Source: an uncultured Pelagibacteraceae bacterium (GTDB lineage: Bacteria; Pseudomonadota; Alphaproteobacteria; Pelagibacterales; Pelagibacteraceae). Taken from it: a stretch of 64,000 nucleotides of DNA. The position numbers and the translations under genes are program-made. This document shows, one piece after another, positions 38,435 to 47,111 of this stretch. Numbering within the stretch: position 1 is the stretch's first letter; each line of letters begins with the position of its first letter. Location of the stretch: assembly GCA_902625715.1 (NCBI GenBank), contig CACOCP010000002.1, forward strand, positions 123,105 to 187,104, read 5' to 3'. The notes below the pieces were generated by a model, which worked only from the letters and a program-made list of their open reading frames with translations, had not been told where the DNA came from and made no database searches.

Positions 38435-39653
38435 AGAAATAGATTTAAGTCTAGATAGAGTTAAAAATCTTTGTAAAAAACTTGGTAATCCTCAAAAAGA
38501 TTTAAAATATATTTCTGTTGTTGGAACAAATGGAAAGTATTCAACAATTCAGGCGCTAAGAGCAATTTTAAAAGAAGCTAACATTAAATGTAATATTTAT
38601 ACTAGCCCCCATATTCAAAGAATTAATGAAAGATTTATATTTAATGATGAGGAAATTTCAGACTCTGATCTTTCAGATTTACTAATAAAAGTTGAGGAAG
38701 TGAACAATGGGGAGGAAATTACTTATTTTGAAATTTTAACTGCAGCCTATTTTTTTCATGCAAGCAAATATAGAGAAAATATAAATATTATTGAAAGTGG
38801 TTTATTTCACAGATTTGACGCAACTAATATAATTGATAAAAATATATTAAGTATTGTTACTGCCATTGGTTTAGATCATTTAGATTGGCTTCCTAAAAAC
38901 GAGCAAACAATTGAAAAAATTATTTATGAAAAAACTTCGGCTCTTTTAAATTCTAAAATAGTTGTAGCTAAACAAAATAGTGAAAATACACAAGAATTAA
39001 TAAAACAATCTTTATCCTCAAATGAAGCAAAAAAGATCATATTTAATGATAATTTTAGTTATTCAATTAATGAAAATGAATTTGTTTATTTTGAAGATGA
39101 GTTTGGAGGAATAAAATTACCTAAACCAAATTTAATTGGACAATTTCAAATTGATAATTCAGCTACAGCAGTTGCAGCTGCTAGAAATCTAGATTTAAAT
39201 ATAACTGATGAAAATATTAAATCTGGAATTACAAAAATTAAAAGTATTGCAAGACTTCAAGAAATTAAATCAGGTAAATTAAAGGATTTATGTAAAAATA
39301 ATCAGCTATTTGTAGATGGATCTCATAATCCTTTGGGAGCAAAAGTATTAAATGATTATTTACAAACACTGAAATGTAAAAAACATATAATTTTAGGTAT
39401 GATGGCCAATAAAGATCATGAAGAATACATAAGCTATTTTAAGAATATTTCTTCATTAACAACAATAGATATTCCAAATCAACCTAATTCAATTAAAGGT
39501 AAGGATCTGAAAAATAAGTTAAATAAATTACCTAATCTAAATTATGAAAAATCAGTGGAGGATGCTTTAAAGAAAATTTCTACTGACGAAGATGACATCA
39601 TACTTATCACAGGATCTCTTTATCTAGCTGGGGAAGTTTTAAATTTAAACTAG
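38388..39653 (+). CDS. folC: Folylpolyglutamate/dihydrofolate synthase (atypical motifs)
   Basis: Adds glutamates to folates and makes dihydrofolate. The 421-residue protein starts at 38388 because the family segment [15 protein letters not shown] begins at residue 14; later starts would delete it. This makes a 47-nt out-of-frame overlap with accD. The P-loop is GTNGKYS (46-52) instead of GTNGKGS. E-x-GLGGRLDATN is [12 protein letters not shown] (136-147), and EKAGI is EKTSA (181-185). The SHNPLGA motif is present. It is the last gene of the long plus-strand run. Confidence 0.9.
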   Translation: MTLQTILNRLQKLHPKEIDLSLDRVKNLCKKLGNPQKDLKYISVVGTNGKYSTIQALRAILKEANIKCNIYTSPHIQRINERFIFNDEEISDSDLSDLLIKVEEVNNGEEITYFEILTAAYFFHASKYRENINIIESGLFHRFDATNIIDKNILSIVTAIGLDHLDWLPKNEQTIEKIIYEKTSALLNSKIVVAKQNSENTQELIKQSLSSNEAKKIIFNDNFSYSINENEFVYFEDEFGGIKLPKPNLIGQFQIDNSATAVAAARNLDLNITDENIKSGITKIKSIARLQEIKSGKLKDLCKNNQLFVDGSHNPLGAKVLNDYLQTLKCKKHIILGMMANKDHEEYISYFKNISSLTTIDIPNQPNSIKGKDLKNKLNKLPNLNYEKSVEDALKKISTDEDDIILITGSLYLAGEVLNLN

Positions 39654-39970
39654 ATATTTTCTTTTATCCAAGAAACAATATCTGATTTTGGTGTTGCTCC
39701 AACTTTAGTCGATTTTAACTCTCCATCTTTGAAAAGTAACATTGTAGGTATACCTCTAACACCGTATTTTGTTGGCGTATTAGGCTCTTCATCAATGTTA
39801 TGTTTTGCAATAGATACATCGTTTGCCATTTCATCTGAGATTTCCTCTAAAATCGGTCCTACCATTTTGCAAGGTCCGCACCATTCTGCCCAAAAATCAA
39901 CTACAATTGGTTTGGATGATTTTAAGACTTCTGTATCAAAATTTTCGTCTGTAATTTTTAATGTTGCCAT
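39650..39970 (-). CDS. trxA: Thioredoxin
   Basis: General thiol-disulfide reductase of the cytoplasm. The 106-residue protein has the redox motif WCGPCK (about residues 31-36), the cis-Pro loop GIPT, and the family length. It converges on folC with a 4-nt overlap. In many alphaproteobacteria folC-trxA is followed by addA-addB; here a set of other nucleases follows. Confidence 0.97.
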   Translation of the reverse strand: MATLKITDENFDTEVLKSSKPIVVDFWAEWCGPCKMVGPILEEISDEMANDVSIAKHNIDEEPNTPTKYGVRGIPTMLLFKDGELKSTKVGATPKSDIVSWIKENI

Positions 39971-40036
39971 AAGGTTTATATATAAATTTAATTTTTTAAT
40001 TCAACACTAAATATAGATATGTTCAAATTATCCACA

Positions 40037-41470
40037 TCATGCATTTTCATATTTTTTCTGTATTGACATTGCATAATTATTGAATTCATCAAGCAGATTT
40101 AATTTTTCCTCGTCATTTTCATTTGTATATTTTTCTCTTAAAGTATCTATCTCAGTATAAAGAGTAGGGATAGTCCACCATTTTTCTTTTCTTTCACTTA
40201 ATATTCTTTTAGCAATATCTCTTTTCATAGATTTAAGAATATCCGGCGGTAACGTATCAGGTGCCTCTTGATAAATAATTTTTTTTCCAAAACCAATCAA
40301 TCTATCATCGTCAAATTTGTCTAATAATTTTAATTTATCTTTCCATGATGCAGCATGCCAGGATGGGAATAATGCGGTATCTTTGTTTGAAGTAAACTTT
40401 GTATAAATACTTTCTTCAGCATAAATATCTTCTTGTGATTTTGAGTGTTCTTTTTCTTCTGCAACTTCTCTTAAAGCAACAAGGATATTTTGAGAAAATT
40501 TTTCATTTTTTTGAACTATTTCTGCTCTTTTCTTTATTAAACTTTCATCCATTGCATTATAGGGTTCTGCTTTCATTCCATATTTTGCATCAACAATGAT
40601 TGGAGCTTTATTTGATCTGATAGTTCTTAAAAACTTAGGTGATTTTTTTATTTCTACCTTTAATTCATTTATTGATAGATTTAATAATGGCTCAACATCT
40701 GTTCTTAAATCAACAGAGTAATACCAACCTTGATAGACTGGATGCATGCAATATTTTGGGTGTAGTGGAACTACTAAATGAAGCCTTGACTTTCCATAAT
40801 AATATTCGTTTAAAGTAAAAATATCACCTTTTTTTATAATAGTTTCGGTATCAGATTTATTTGCTGTTTTTAAAAAATCATTCCAAGTATGTTCTTGTTT
40901 TTTTTTAACAATACTTAATACTTTGGCAGTCATCTCTGCATCAGCTAGTGCTGAGTGAGCATCGCTTGAGTCGATCCCCTGCATACGTGCAAGCGATTCT
41001 AATTTAAATACTGCATTATTCTTTTCATTAAATTCTACCTCTAAAATATTTGGATCTACTGCGTAAGCTGCTCGGGCAATATTTATTCCGTCATGTCTTT
41101 TATTTGGCGCTGAATTAGTTAAATAAGGATATCTTATTCCTTTGAAGAATTCTTTTCTGATCATTTCATCGTCAAACCCAATATTTGACCAACCAAGAAA
41201 GATTGCAGGACTCCATTTTTTGAAGATTTTCTCAACCTCGGCCAACATTTGATAATGACTTAAGTTTGCTTGTGTAAGTTTTTTAATTGAGGTTTTATTT
41301 ACAATTAAGGCCATAGCCTGAAAGATTTCACCTTCTGGCAAACGACACCTTAAATTAAATCTGTCTTTTTCTTTAAAGTTTTCATCAACAAGCACTCCAC
41401 CAATTTCAATTATGCTACCAAAGTCAGTGCTGGCGCTAGACGATTCTATATCCCAAATTGCTAAATTCAT
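40037..41470 (-). CDS. sbcB: Exodeoxyribonuclease I
   Basis: This is a 3'-5' single-strand DNA exonuclease. The 477-residue protein has an N-terminal DEDDh domain: AIWDIESS (D, E), NIGFDDEMIRKEFF (D), and SDAHSALADAEMT (H, D). SH3-like and C-terminal regions follow, as in E. coli ExoI (475 residues). ExoI is not universal in alphaproteobacteria. It lies downstream of the MGME1-like nuclease and rmuC on the same strand, suggesting a DNA-end processing cluster. Confidence 0.93.
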   Translation of the reverse strand: MNLAIWDIESSSASTDFGSIIEIGGVLVDENFKEKDRFNLRCRLPEGEIFQAMALIVNKTSIKKLTQANLSHYQMLAEVEKIFKKWSPAIFLGWSNIGFDDEMIRKEFFKGIRYPYLTNSAPNKRHDGINIARAAYAVDPNILEVEFNEKNNAVFKLESLARMQGIDSSDAHSALADAEMTAKVLSIVKKKQEHTWNDFLKTANKSDTETIIKKGDIFTLNEYYYGKSRLHLVVPLHPKYCMHPVYQGWYYSVDLRTDVEPLLNLSINELKVEIKKSPKFLRTIRSNKAPIIVDAKYGMKAEPYNAMDESLIKKRAEIVQKNEKFSQNILVALREVAEEKEHSKSQEDIYAEESIYTKFTSNKDTALFPSWHAASWKDKLKLLDKFDDDRLIGFGKKIIYQEAPDTLPPDILKSMKRDIAKRILSERKEKWWTIPTLYTEIDTLREKYTNENDEEKLNLLDEFNNYAMSIQKKYENA

Positions 41471-41597
41471 ATTTTATTCCTTAAATTAGCTAGGTTTTGA
41501 TGGGTATTTGGAAAGTTTTTATCAGAACTAAACCATTTGCATCTAAACAAGTAGCTTCTAGTTAGTAATATCTCTTTTATGAATTGGAAAGTTAAAG

Positions 41598-42284
41598 TCA
41601 AGATATATTATTCATCTCGTAAAATTTTTTAACCCTTCCCATAAATAAATTTTGATACATTTCTAATTCGGCACCTTCAATTTTAAATTCTTGAAATAAA
41701 TTATCTTTAGTACATAGAAGTATTATTCCTGCTTTCATTTTTGTTTGATGTACTACGTCGTGAGCTAAAGTATATGCTCCAAGTTGTAAAAAGTAATCTT
41801 GAATGTAATCAACTTTTTTTGGTTTATTTGCTTGTTTAAAATCTACAACAACATCTTTTCCTTCATAAAAGCCAATAAGGTCGGCAGTCCCTGCATATTG
41901 TTCAGGGTAATAAAGTGTTTCCTCCATACCATAAATTTCATGTAATCTTCCTTTGATTCCTTTTTCAATTATTTCTTTTGCCATATTTTTATATTGCTCA
42001 TTCGTTTCAAAAAAACTTTCGTTAATTCTTCCTCTTAAAAAATCTTCAATGTACGAATGCATTGATGTGCCTCTGGTTGAAGCTTCGGTTTTTATTCTAT
42101 TAGCTTCTTTGTGACCAACTCTTTCTTTCCAATTTGCAAGAGCTGCTTTTTCTTCCTCAGATTTGGTAACACTTAAAATAGTTGTTACACTTGGTAATTT
42201 TTCATCTCCAAATAAATATTTTCTATATCCATTCTCTATTGATCTTGATGACTTTGGGTAAGTATATTTATTATTCCACTCCAT
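41598..42284 (-). CDS. PD-(D/E)XK exonuclease resembling MGME1
   Basis: The 228-residue protein is predicted to be a RecB-type single-strand DNA exonuclease. Motifs in order are LPSVTTIL (30-37), H76 (TSMHS), E122 (EETLYY), D135 (AGTADLIGF), D148-x-K150 (VVDFKQANKPKK) and Q167-x3-Y171 (QLGAY). This pattern is close to the mitochondrial exonuclease MGME1 and to similar exonucleases in some marine phages. It lies between rmuC and sbcB. The family call is by motifs recalled from memory. Whether it trims replication ends, serves in repair, or came from phage cannot be told here. Confidence 0.8.
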   Translation of the reverse strand: MEWNNKYTYPKSSRSIENGYRKYLFGDEKLPSVTTILSVTKSEEEKAALANWKERVGHKEANRIKTEASTRGTSMHSYIEDFLRGRINESFFETNEQYKNMAKEIIEKGIKGRLHEIYGMEETLYYPEQYAGTADLIGFYEGKDVVVDFKQANKPKKVDYIQDYFLQLGAYTLAHDVVHQTKMKAGIILLCTKDNLFQEFKIEGAELEMYQNLFMGRVKKFYEMNNIS

Positions 42285-42321
42285 TAAATTTCTTATATTT
42301 GGATTTAAACTAAAAATGAAA

Positions 42322-43416
42322 CTAATTTTTGAGTTGTTTTGGATGGTTCTCTAGTCTTTCAACATTTTCAGTTTTTATAGCTTTTTCTATTTGTTCAGGA
42401 TCTTTAATGTTTTCTAGTGTTCTTGTAATTGATCTTGCGTCCGTTCCAAATTTATCAACTACAGTCATTGCTTCTTCTAATTTTTTTCTAAGTGAGATTA
42501 TATTATCAAAATGTTTAGCAAATCTTGTACTTATTGTTTTTAAATGATTATAAATTTCAGTTGCACCCTTTTGAACTTTTAGAGATTGAAAACCCATATG
42601 TAGAGATTGAAGATATGCTGAGAGTGTGTTTGGTCCACAAATTACAACTTTATATTTTTTCATTAGTTCTTGAGTTAATAACTCCTTAGTACTTGGATCT
42701 TGAAATTCAGTTAACTCTTTATACAAACTTTCGGTAGGAGCATATACAATTGCAAAATCTGTTGTTTTTGGTGGAACAATGTATTTTTCATTCACACTTT
42801 TTGCTTTTGCTTTAAATGCGGATGCTAGTTTTGTTTTAGCATCTGCGACTGCTTTTTTATCATCTGCATCATAACCATCAGTAATTGCTTTATATTTTTC
42901 AACTGGAAAATGAGAATCTACTGGAACCAAAACATCTCCTTGAAGTTTAATTGCAAATTCAACATTCTCGCTGGTACTCTCCTTCATCTTCACATTTGTC
43001 ATAAATTGTGACGCTGGCAATAAATCTTTTATCAAAGCATCCAAACTAAATTCTGCCAAAACTCCATATTTCTTCACACCTGCTAAGATTTTAGTTATTC
43101 CTTCTTGGCTTTGATTTAATAATTGTACTTGCTGATTAAAATTTCCAACTTTTTCATCCACTTTTGTTAGTGCTTCGGTCATGTCTTTTGTAACACCAGT
43201 TGACAGGTTATTAAATGAAGTCGACATTGCACCAAGTGAGCTATTAATAGTAGAATTAAGCGTATCTTTTAAACTTGAAATTTCTGATTTTAGATTTGCA
43301 ATTTCCTCTGCTTCCTTTTTTTCATCTTTTTTTTGGTTAGATTTCAAATTTATGAACAGTATTGCTAAAGCAACACCAAATATTAAAACTAGAATAATTA
43401 ATAAAATTACATCCAT
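42322..43416 (-). CDS. rmuC: DNA recombination protein RmuC
   Basis: The 364-residue protein has an N-terminal membrane helix (residues 4-22), a long coiled coil (about 30-110), then the RmuC core with VLAEFSLDALIKDLLP, VPVDSHFPVEKYK and VICGPNTLSAYLQSLHMGF. The core is a PD-(D/E)XK-type nuclease fold (D-x-H-F-P-x-E pattern). RmuC limits genome rearrangements at inverted repeats in E. coli. It is first of the nuclease cluster, with 37 nt to the MGME1-like gene. Confidence 0.93.
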   Translation of the reverse strand: MDVILLIILVLIFGVALAILFINLKSNQKKDEKKEAEEIANLKSEISSLKDTLNSTINSSLGAMSTSFNNLSTGVTKDMTEALTKVDEKVGNFNQQVQLLNQSQEGITKILAGVKKYGVLAEFSLDALIKDLLPASQFMTNVKMKESTSENVEFAIKLQGDVLVPVDSHFPVEKYKAITDGYDADDKKAVADAKTKLASAFKAKAKSVNEKYIVPPKTTDFAIVYAPTESLYKELTEFQDPSTKELLTQELMKKYKVVICGPNTLSAYLQSLHMGFQSLKVQKGATEIYNHLKTISTRFAKHFDNIISLRKKLEEAMTVVDKFGTDARSITRTLENIKDPEQIEKAIKTENVERLENHPKQLKN

Positions 43417-43454
43417 GATTCGTAAGTAGTTATTAATAATAAGACTAAAGTTTT

Positions 43455-44132
43455 TTATTTTGAAATCAAATTAATAACTTTTTTAATTCCCTTAATTTTC
43501 ACACTTTTTTTAGATATCATTAAACAAGCTTGAGATTTTAAAATTTCACCATCTTTGAGAATTCTAAGATTGTTTGCTTTTAGGGTTTCACCAGTTGATG
43601 TTATGTCGGTTATGATTTCAGAAGATCCTGTAAATGGATAAATTTCTGTTGCACCAAGACTTTTAACTAACTTAAATTGAGTTACACCTCTTTGAAATAG
43701 AAATTCCCTAGTTAAGTTAGGATATTTAGTTGCAACTCTTAATCTACTTTTCTTTTTATCTTTAAACTCAAAAGCTATTTCTTCTAAATCAGCTAATGTC
43801 TGAACATCAATCCAATCATCAGGAATAGCTATTACTAATGTTGCATTGCCAAAGTTATATTTTTTTTTAACCAAGATTTGTTGTTGAATATTAATTTGAC
43901 TTTCTTTTAATAAATCATAACCTGAGAAACCAATATCTAGAGATCCATCTCCTAATCTTTCCACAATCTCTCTTGCATGCAGGTAAGTAACATTGATATT
44001 TTTAAATCCTTTAATATATCCAAATAAATCTCTCTCTCCCCGCTCAGATAAAAGTTTTAATTTTTTTTTTGAAAAAATTTTTAAAACATCTTTTCTTAAT
44101 CTTCCCTTGCTTGGTATTCCAATATTAATCAT
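43455..44132 (-). CDS. hisG: ATP phosphoribosyltransferase catalytic subunit (short form)
   Basis: First step of histidine synthesis, joining ATP and PRPP. At 225 residues it is the short form without the C-terminal regulatory domain; such enzymes need HisZ, encoded just upstream with an 8-nt overlap. Motifs include GIPSKGRLRKDV, the DIGFSGYDLL region, and the PRPP loop at TDITSTGETLKAN. Confidence 0.96.
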   Translation of the reverse strand: MINIGIPSKGRLRKDVLKIFSKKKLKLLSERGERDLFGYIKGFKNINVTYLHAREIVERLGDGSLDIGFSGYDLLKESQINIQQQILVKKKYNFGNATLVIAIPDDWIDVQTLADLEEIAFEFKDKKKSRLRVATKYPNLTREFLFQRGVTQFKLVKSLGATEIYPFTGSSEIITDITSTGETLKANNLRILKDGEILKSQACLMISKKSVKIKGIKKVINLISK

Positions 44133-45177
44133 TTAAATTTATTGCAGCTCCTACCGCTGGTATTTTTTTGTTTGATCCAAGATCTCCAATTAAATTATCA
44201 TACCTACCACCATTGATAATATTTATATTTTTAGATTTTTTTTTTATTTCAATTTTAAATACAAGGCCAGTGTAGTATTCCAGTTGTCTTCCAAATGAAG
44301 CTGAATATCTAATATTTAATTTTGAAACTTTATTTTTTGTTATTGGAAAATAATTATTTTCAACTCTTAAATTAATTTTATATTTTTTGAAAAATAAATT
44401 TAATTTGTTTGCTGCTTGATTTATTGAACAATTTATTTTGAGGAATTCTTTAATAATTTTTACTACATTTCTTCCCTTTTTCGCTCTCCTAGGGTCTTTT
44501 ATTTTATTATTAAATCTTTCTAAAATTTCATTAACAGATCTTCCTGCGATCATTTTCAATTGATCTTGTTTAAGCATTTGTTGATGTCTTTTTTTATCAA
44601 TCTCAACAATTGTTGGATCAACATCTGAATTAGTCTCAAGACGTTTTAACAATTCATTAAAATAATTTTCTCTCCAAAAATGTCTTTGAAGTCTTAATCT
44701 CCATCTCTTTGGTATATCTAATTTATTTAAAAGAAGTTTAAATATCTCTACATTGCCAATCGTGAGACTTCCTGAAGTATAGTTAATATTTGATAAAGAT
44801 TTAATAGCAGTTTCTATAATTTTTTTATCGTCTTCTTTTTCTTTTTTAGAACCAATGATTTCAAATCCAATCTGATTTCTTATTATAGGATCAGTTCTAT
44901 TCAAGGTTTTCCTAAATGCTTGACCATTATAAAATACTTTTCTGGTACCTTTTGCTTTATCGTTTAAATACTTTAAACAAGATGCAATTGTTAAGTCGGG
45001 TCTTAAACAAAGTTCATTTCCATTTTGATCGTTAAAGGAAAATATAAATCTTCTAAAACTTTCACCTGATCTTTCAACTATGTGATTAGTTTCAATAACG
45101 GAATCAAGTTCTATATAATTAAATCCTTTTGATTTTACAGATTTAAGAATGTTTTCAGATAAGTTTTTTGATTTCAT
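44125..45177 (-). CDS. hisZ: ATP phosphoribosyltransferase regulatory subunit
   Basis: HisZ is a catalytically inactive HisRS paralogue that binds short-form HisG and gives it activity and histidine inhibition. The 350-residue protein has the class II synthetase-like fold (LRPDLTIASCLKYL, YYTGLVFKIE, INGGRYDNLIGDLG) but lacks the anticodon-binding domain. It sits between hisS (23-nt overlap) and hisG (8-nt overlap), so HisRS, regulator and enzyme are made from one message. Confidence 0.94.
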   Translation of the reverse strand: MKSKNLSENILKSVKSKGFNYIELDSVIETNHIVERSGESFRRFIFSFNDQNGNELCLRPDLTIASCLKYLNDKAKGTRKVFYNGQAFRKTLNRTDPIIRNQIGFEIIGSKKEKEDDKKIIETAIKSLSNINYTSGSLTIGNVEIFKLLLNKLDIPKRWRLRLQRHFWRENYFNELLKRLETNSDVDPTIVEIDKKRHQQMLKQDQLKMIAGRSVNEILERFNNKIKDPRRAKKGRNVVKIIKEFLKINCSINQAANKLNLFFKKYKINLRVENNYFPITKNKVSKLNIRYSASFGRQLEYYTGLVFKIEIKKKSKNINIINGGRYDNLIGDLGSNKKIPAVGAAINLND

Positions 45178-46543
45178 TTATAAGTTCATTTCTACTTATT
45201 GATAGCTGATCATTTTCTTTTGAAGAATTTAGTTTTTTTATTGTTAGCTTTTCATCTTTGAGTTCATTTTCACCACAAATAATTGCTATATCTAATTTTT
45301 TTCTATCCGCATACTGAAGTTGTTTTTTAAGATTTTTATTTTGATCTAAATATATTTCTGCAGGAATATTATTATCTCTTAGTTCACTTACTATTTCATA
45401 ATATTTTTTGATAAAATTTTTATCTAAAATACAAACTAATACTGGTTTAGTTTTATTTACTTTAATTTTTCCTACTTGGTCTATAGCGTATAAAAGTCTG
45501 TCTATTCCTATAGACATTCCGCTCCCTTTATAATCAGCACCTTTAAATCTTGCGATTAAGTTGTCATAACGTCCACCACTTGCAACACTACCAATATTTA
45601 TTTCTTTACCTTTTGCATTTGTTACTTTGAAGTTTAAATTAGTCTCAACTAAGAACCCTGTATAGTAGCTAAGTCCCCTGATTTTTGTAACATCAATGCT
45701 AATAGAATCTTGATTATTTCCATAAGACAATATCTCAAATAGTTCTTCTAATTCATTAATACCTTCAGCTGATAAATCATTTTTTAGATTTGATTTTAAA
45801 TCTTTTATCTCTTTTAAATTAAGAAAGTTTATTATTTCTGAAACTTGGTTATCGGATAATTCACAACCTTTTGTAAAAGCGCCAGATTGATCTTTTCTTC
45901 CAGTTTTTAATAATTCTTCTACACCTTTAATTCCTAACCTATCTAATTTATCTATAGACTTTAAGACCTTGTATTGCTTATCTTCTTCAATTTTAAGTTT
46001 ATTGATTAAACCTTGTAAGATTTTTTTATTGGAAACATTTATTGTGAATTGATCTTTGGTAAGCCCAATTTTTTTAAATGACTCGCTGATAATATTACAT
46101 ATTTCTGCATCAGCCTGTGATGGGTTTACATCTCCAATTATATCTGCATCTAACTGAGCAAATGAACGGAACCTTGCGCTATCTGCCTTTTCTTGTCTAA
46201 ACACATTTCCATAAGCAAACCTTTTATAAGGAAATACTAAATCTCTAAAATTCTCTGCACAAAAGCGAGCTAAAGGAGCACTTAAATCATATCTTAATGT
46301 TAAAGACTCTTTTTCATTCACAAATGAGAAAACATCACTCATTGGATTGGTTTCGTCTTCTGCTAGAAATGAACCTATATTTTCGCTCTTTTCAAATTCT
46401 GGAGTCTCTAATTGCTCGAAACTATAATTAATAAATACGTCTTTTATAGTATCTACTAATTTATTCTTAAGATTTAGTTCTTCGCCCCAACGATCTTTGA
46501 AACCTTTAGGTAAAGAGGCTTGAAGTTTTTTTTCTTTATTCAT
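45155..46543 (-). CDS. hisS: Histidyl-tRNA synthetase
   Basis: Charges tRNA-His. The start is set at ATG 46543 (MNKEKKLQASLPKGFKDR, 462 residues). The upstream in-frame extension to 46609 would read through tRNA-His and is rejected. Class II motif 2 is in FRQEKADSARFRSFAQLDAD, motif 3 in SGMSIGIDRLLYA, and the histidine-binding YYTGFLVETN is present. The ATG lies 4 nt after the encoded CCA of tRNA-His. The tRNA lacks an encoded G-1, so this HisRS should belong to the alphaproteobacterial type adapted to A73 without G-1. Confidence 0.96.
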   Translation of the reverse strand: MNKEKKLQASLPKGFKDRWGEELNLKNKLVDTIKDVFINYSFEQLETPEFEKSENIGSFLAEDETNPMSDVFSFVNEKESLTLRYDLSAPLARFCAENFRDLVFPYKRFAYGNVFRQEKADSARFRSFAQLDADIIGDVNPSQADAEICNIISESFKKIGLTKDQFTINVSNKKILQGLINKLKIEEDKQYKVLKSIDKLDRLGIKGVEELLKTGRKDQSGAFTKGCELSDNQVSEIINFLNLKEIKDLKSNLKNDLSAEGINELEELFEILSYGNNQDSISIDVTKIRGLSYYTGFLVETNLNFKVTNAKGKEINIGSVASGGRYDNLIARFKGADYKGSGMSIGIDRLLYAIDQVGKIKVNKTKPVLVCILDKNFIKKYYEIVSELRDNNIPAEIYLDQNKNLKKQLQYADRKKLDIAIICGENELKDEKLTIKKLNSSKENDQLSISRNELINEIKKLI

Positions 46544-46547
46544 TTTT

Positions 46548-46624
46548 TGGTACACGGGGACAGATTCGAACTGTCGACCTTCGGTTCCACAAACCGCTGC
46601 TCTAACCAACTGAGCTACCCGTGC
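46548..46624 (-). tRNA. tRNA-His (anticodon GTG), no encoded G-1
   Basis: The reverse complement folds as a tRNA: acceptor GCACGGG with CCCGTGT (one G-U pair), anticodon loop around TTGTGGA, T-arm GTTCGAATC, discriminator A73 and CCA. The base before position 1 is A, not the near-universal G-1, and position 73 is A, not C. This is the special alphaproteobacterial tRNA-His type. A TATAAA box (46638-46643) lies 13 nt upstream. hisS follows after AAAA, so tRNA 3' processing would leave an almost leaderless hisS mRNA. Confidence 0.95.
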
Positions 46625-46762
46625 TCCTTTTTATTGTTTTATACTAATTGTGGAAAAAATTAAATTTATAAATAATTAAATAGCTAGCGTGCAGCCAGCA
46701 TGGAAATGATGTCTGTGTGTACTTCTAGATGTTCTAATTTTTTTTATCATCGGTGAGTGGTT

Positions 46763-46839
46763 TAGCATTTTAAATCTAAAATGCAATACTGAATTGTATA
46801 GGAATAAATATGCTAATTTAGCAATCTATCCCTATACAA
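46763..46839. other. Two inverted repeats downstream of cspA
   Basis: The first is GCATTTTA (46765-46772) with TAAAATGC (46777-46784). The second, larger one has outer arms TTGTATAGG (46794-46802) and CCTATACAA (46831-46839), enclosing an inner repeat TGCTAATTTAGCA (46811-46823). They lie after the cspA stop in the 237-nt gap to tRNA-His. No U-tract follows them on the cspA transcript, so simple intrinsic termination is not obvious. They may be a 3' UTR structure or a small RNA. Apart from these I see nothing in the gap. Confidence 0.5.
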
Positions 46840-46861
46840 ATGTTTTAAATGAAATAAATTT

Positions 46862-47074
46862 TTAAGAAATTTTCTTTAAATTTACTGCGCTTGGACCTTT
46901 GTCTCCGTCCTGAATTTCGAATTCTATTGCATCATTTTCATTCAAAAAACGAAGTCCTGCTTCACGAACTGCGCTCGCATGAACGAAACAATCCTTTTCA
47001 CCGTCTTCTCTTTCTATAAAACCGTAGCCCTTCTTACCGTTGAACCACTTAACTTTACCTTTTAATGTACTCAT
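46862..47074 (-). CDS. cspA: Cold-shock domain protein
   Basis: The 70-residue RNA/DNA chaperone is one OB-fold with RNP1 KGYGFIERE and RNP2-like CFVHASAV. It binds single-stranded nucleic acids and melts mRNA structure at low temperature. It is flanked by structured sequences: a palindrome at 47112-47126 in its leader and hairpins after its stop. It is monocistronic between tRNA-Phe and tRNA-His. Confidence 0.96.
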   Translation of the reverse strand: MSTLKGKVKWFNGKKGYGFIEREDGEKDCFVHASAVREAGLRFLNENDAIEFEIQDGDKGPSAVNLKKIS

Positions 47075-47111
47075 ACTTATATTTTACTCTTTCTTATTAG
47101 TTTATTTACTC

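Noticed and set aside
41500-41632. Two very short plus-strand frames (21 and 17 codons, starts at 41500 and 41579) that both contain a W-K-V pattern
   Set aside because: Too short, no spacing or family support, and the second overlaps the MGME1-like gene. They may be remnants, but nothing beyond chance is shown.
46544-46609. 22-residue N-terminal extension of HisS
   Set aside because: It is encoded by tRNA-His; the family N-terminus fits MNKEKKLQ at 46543.
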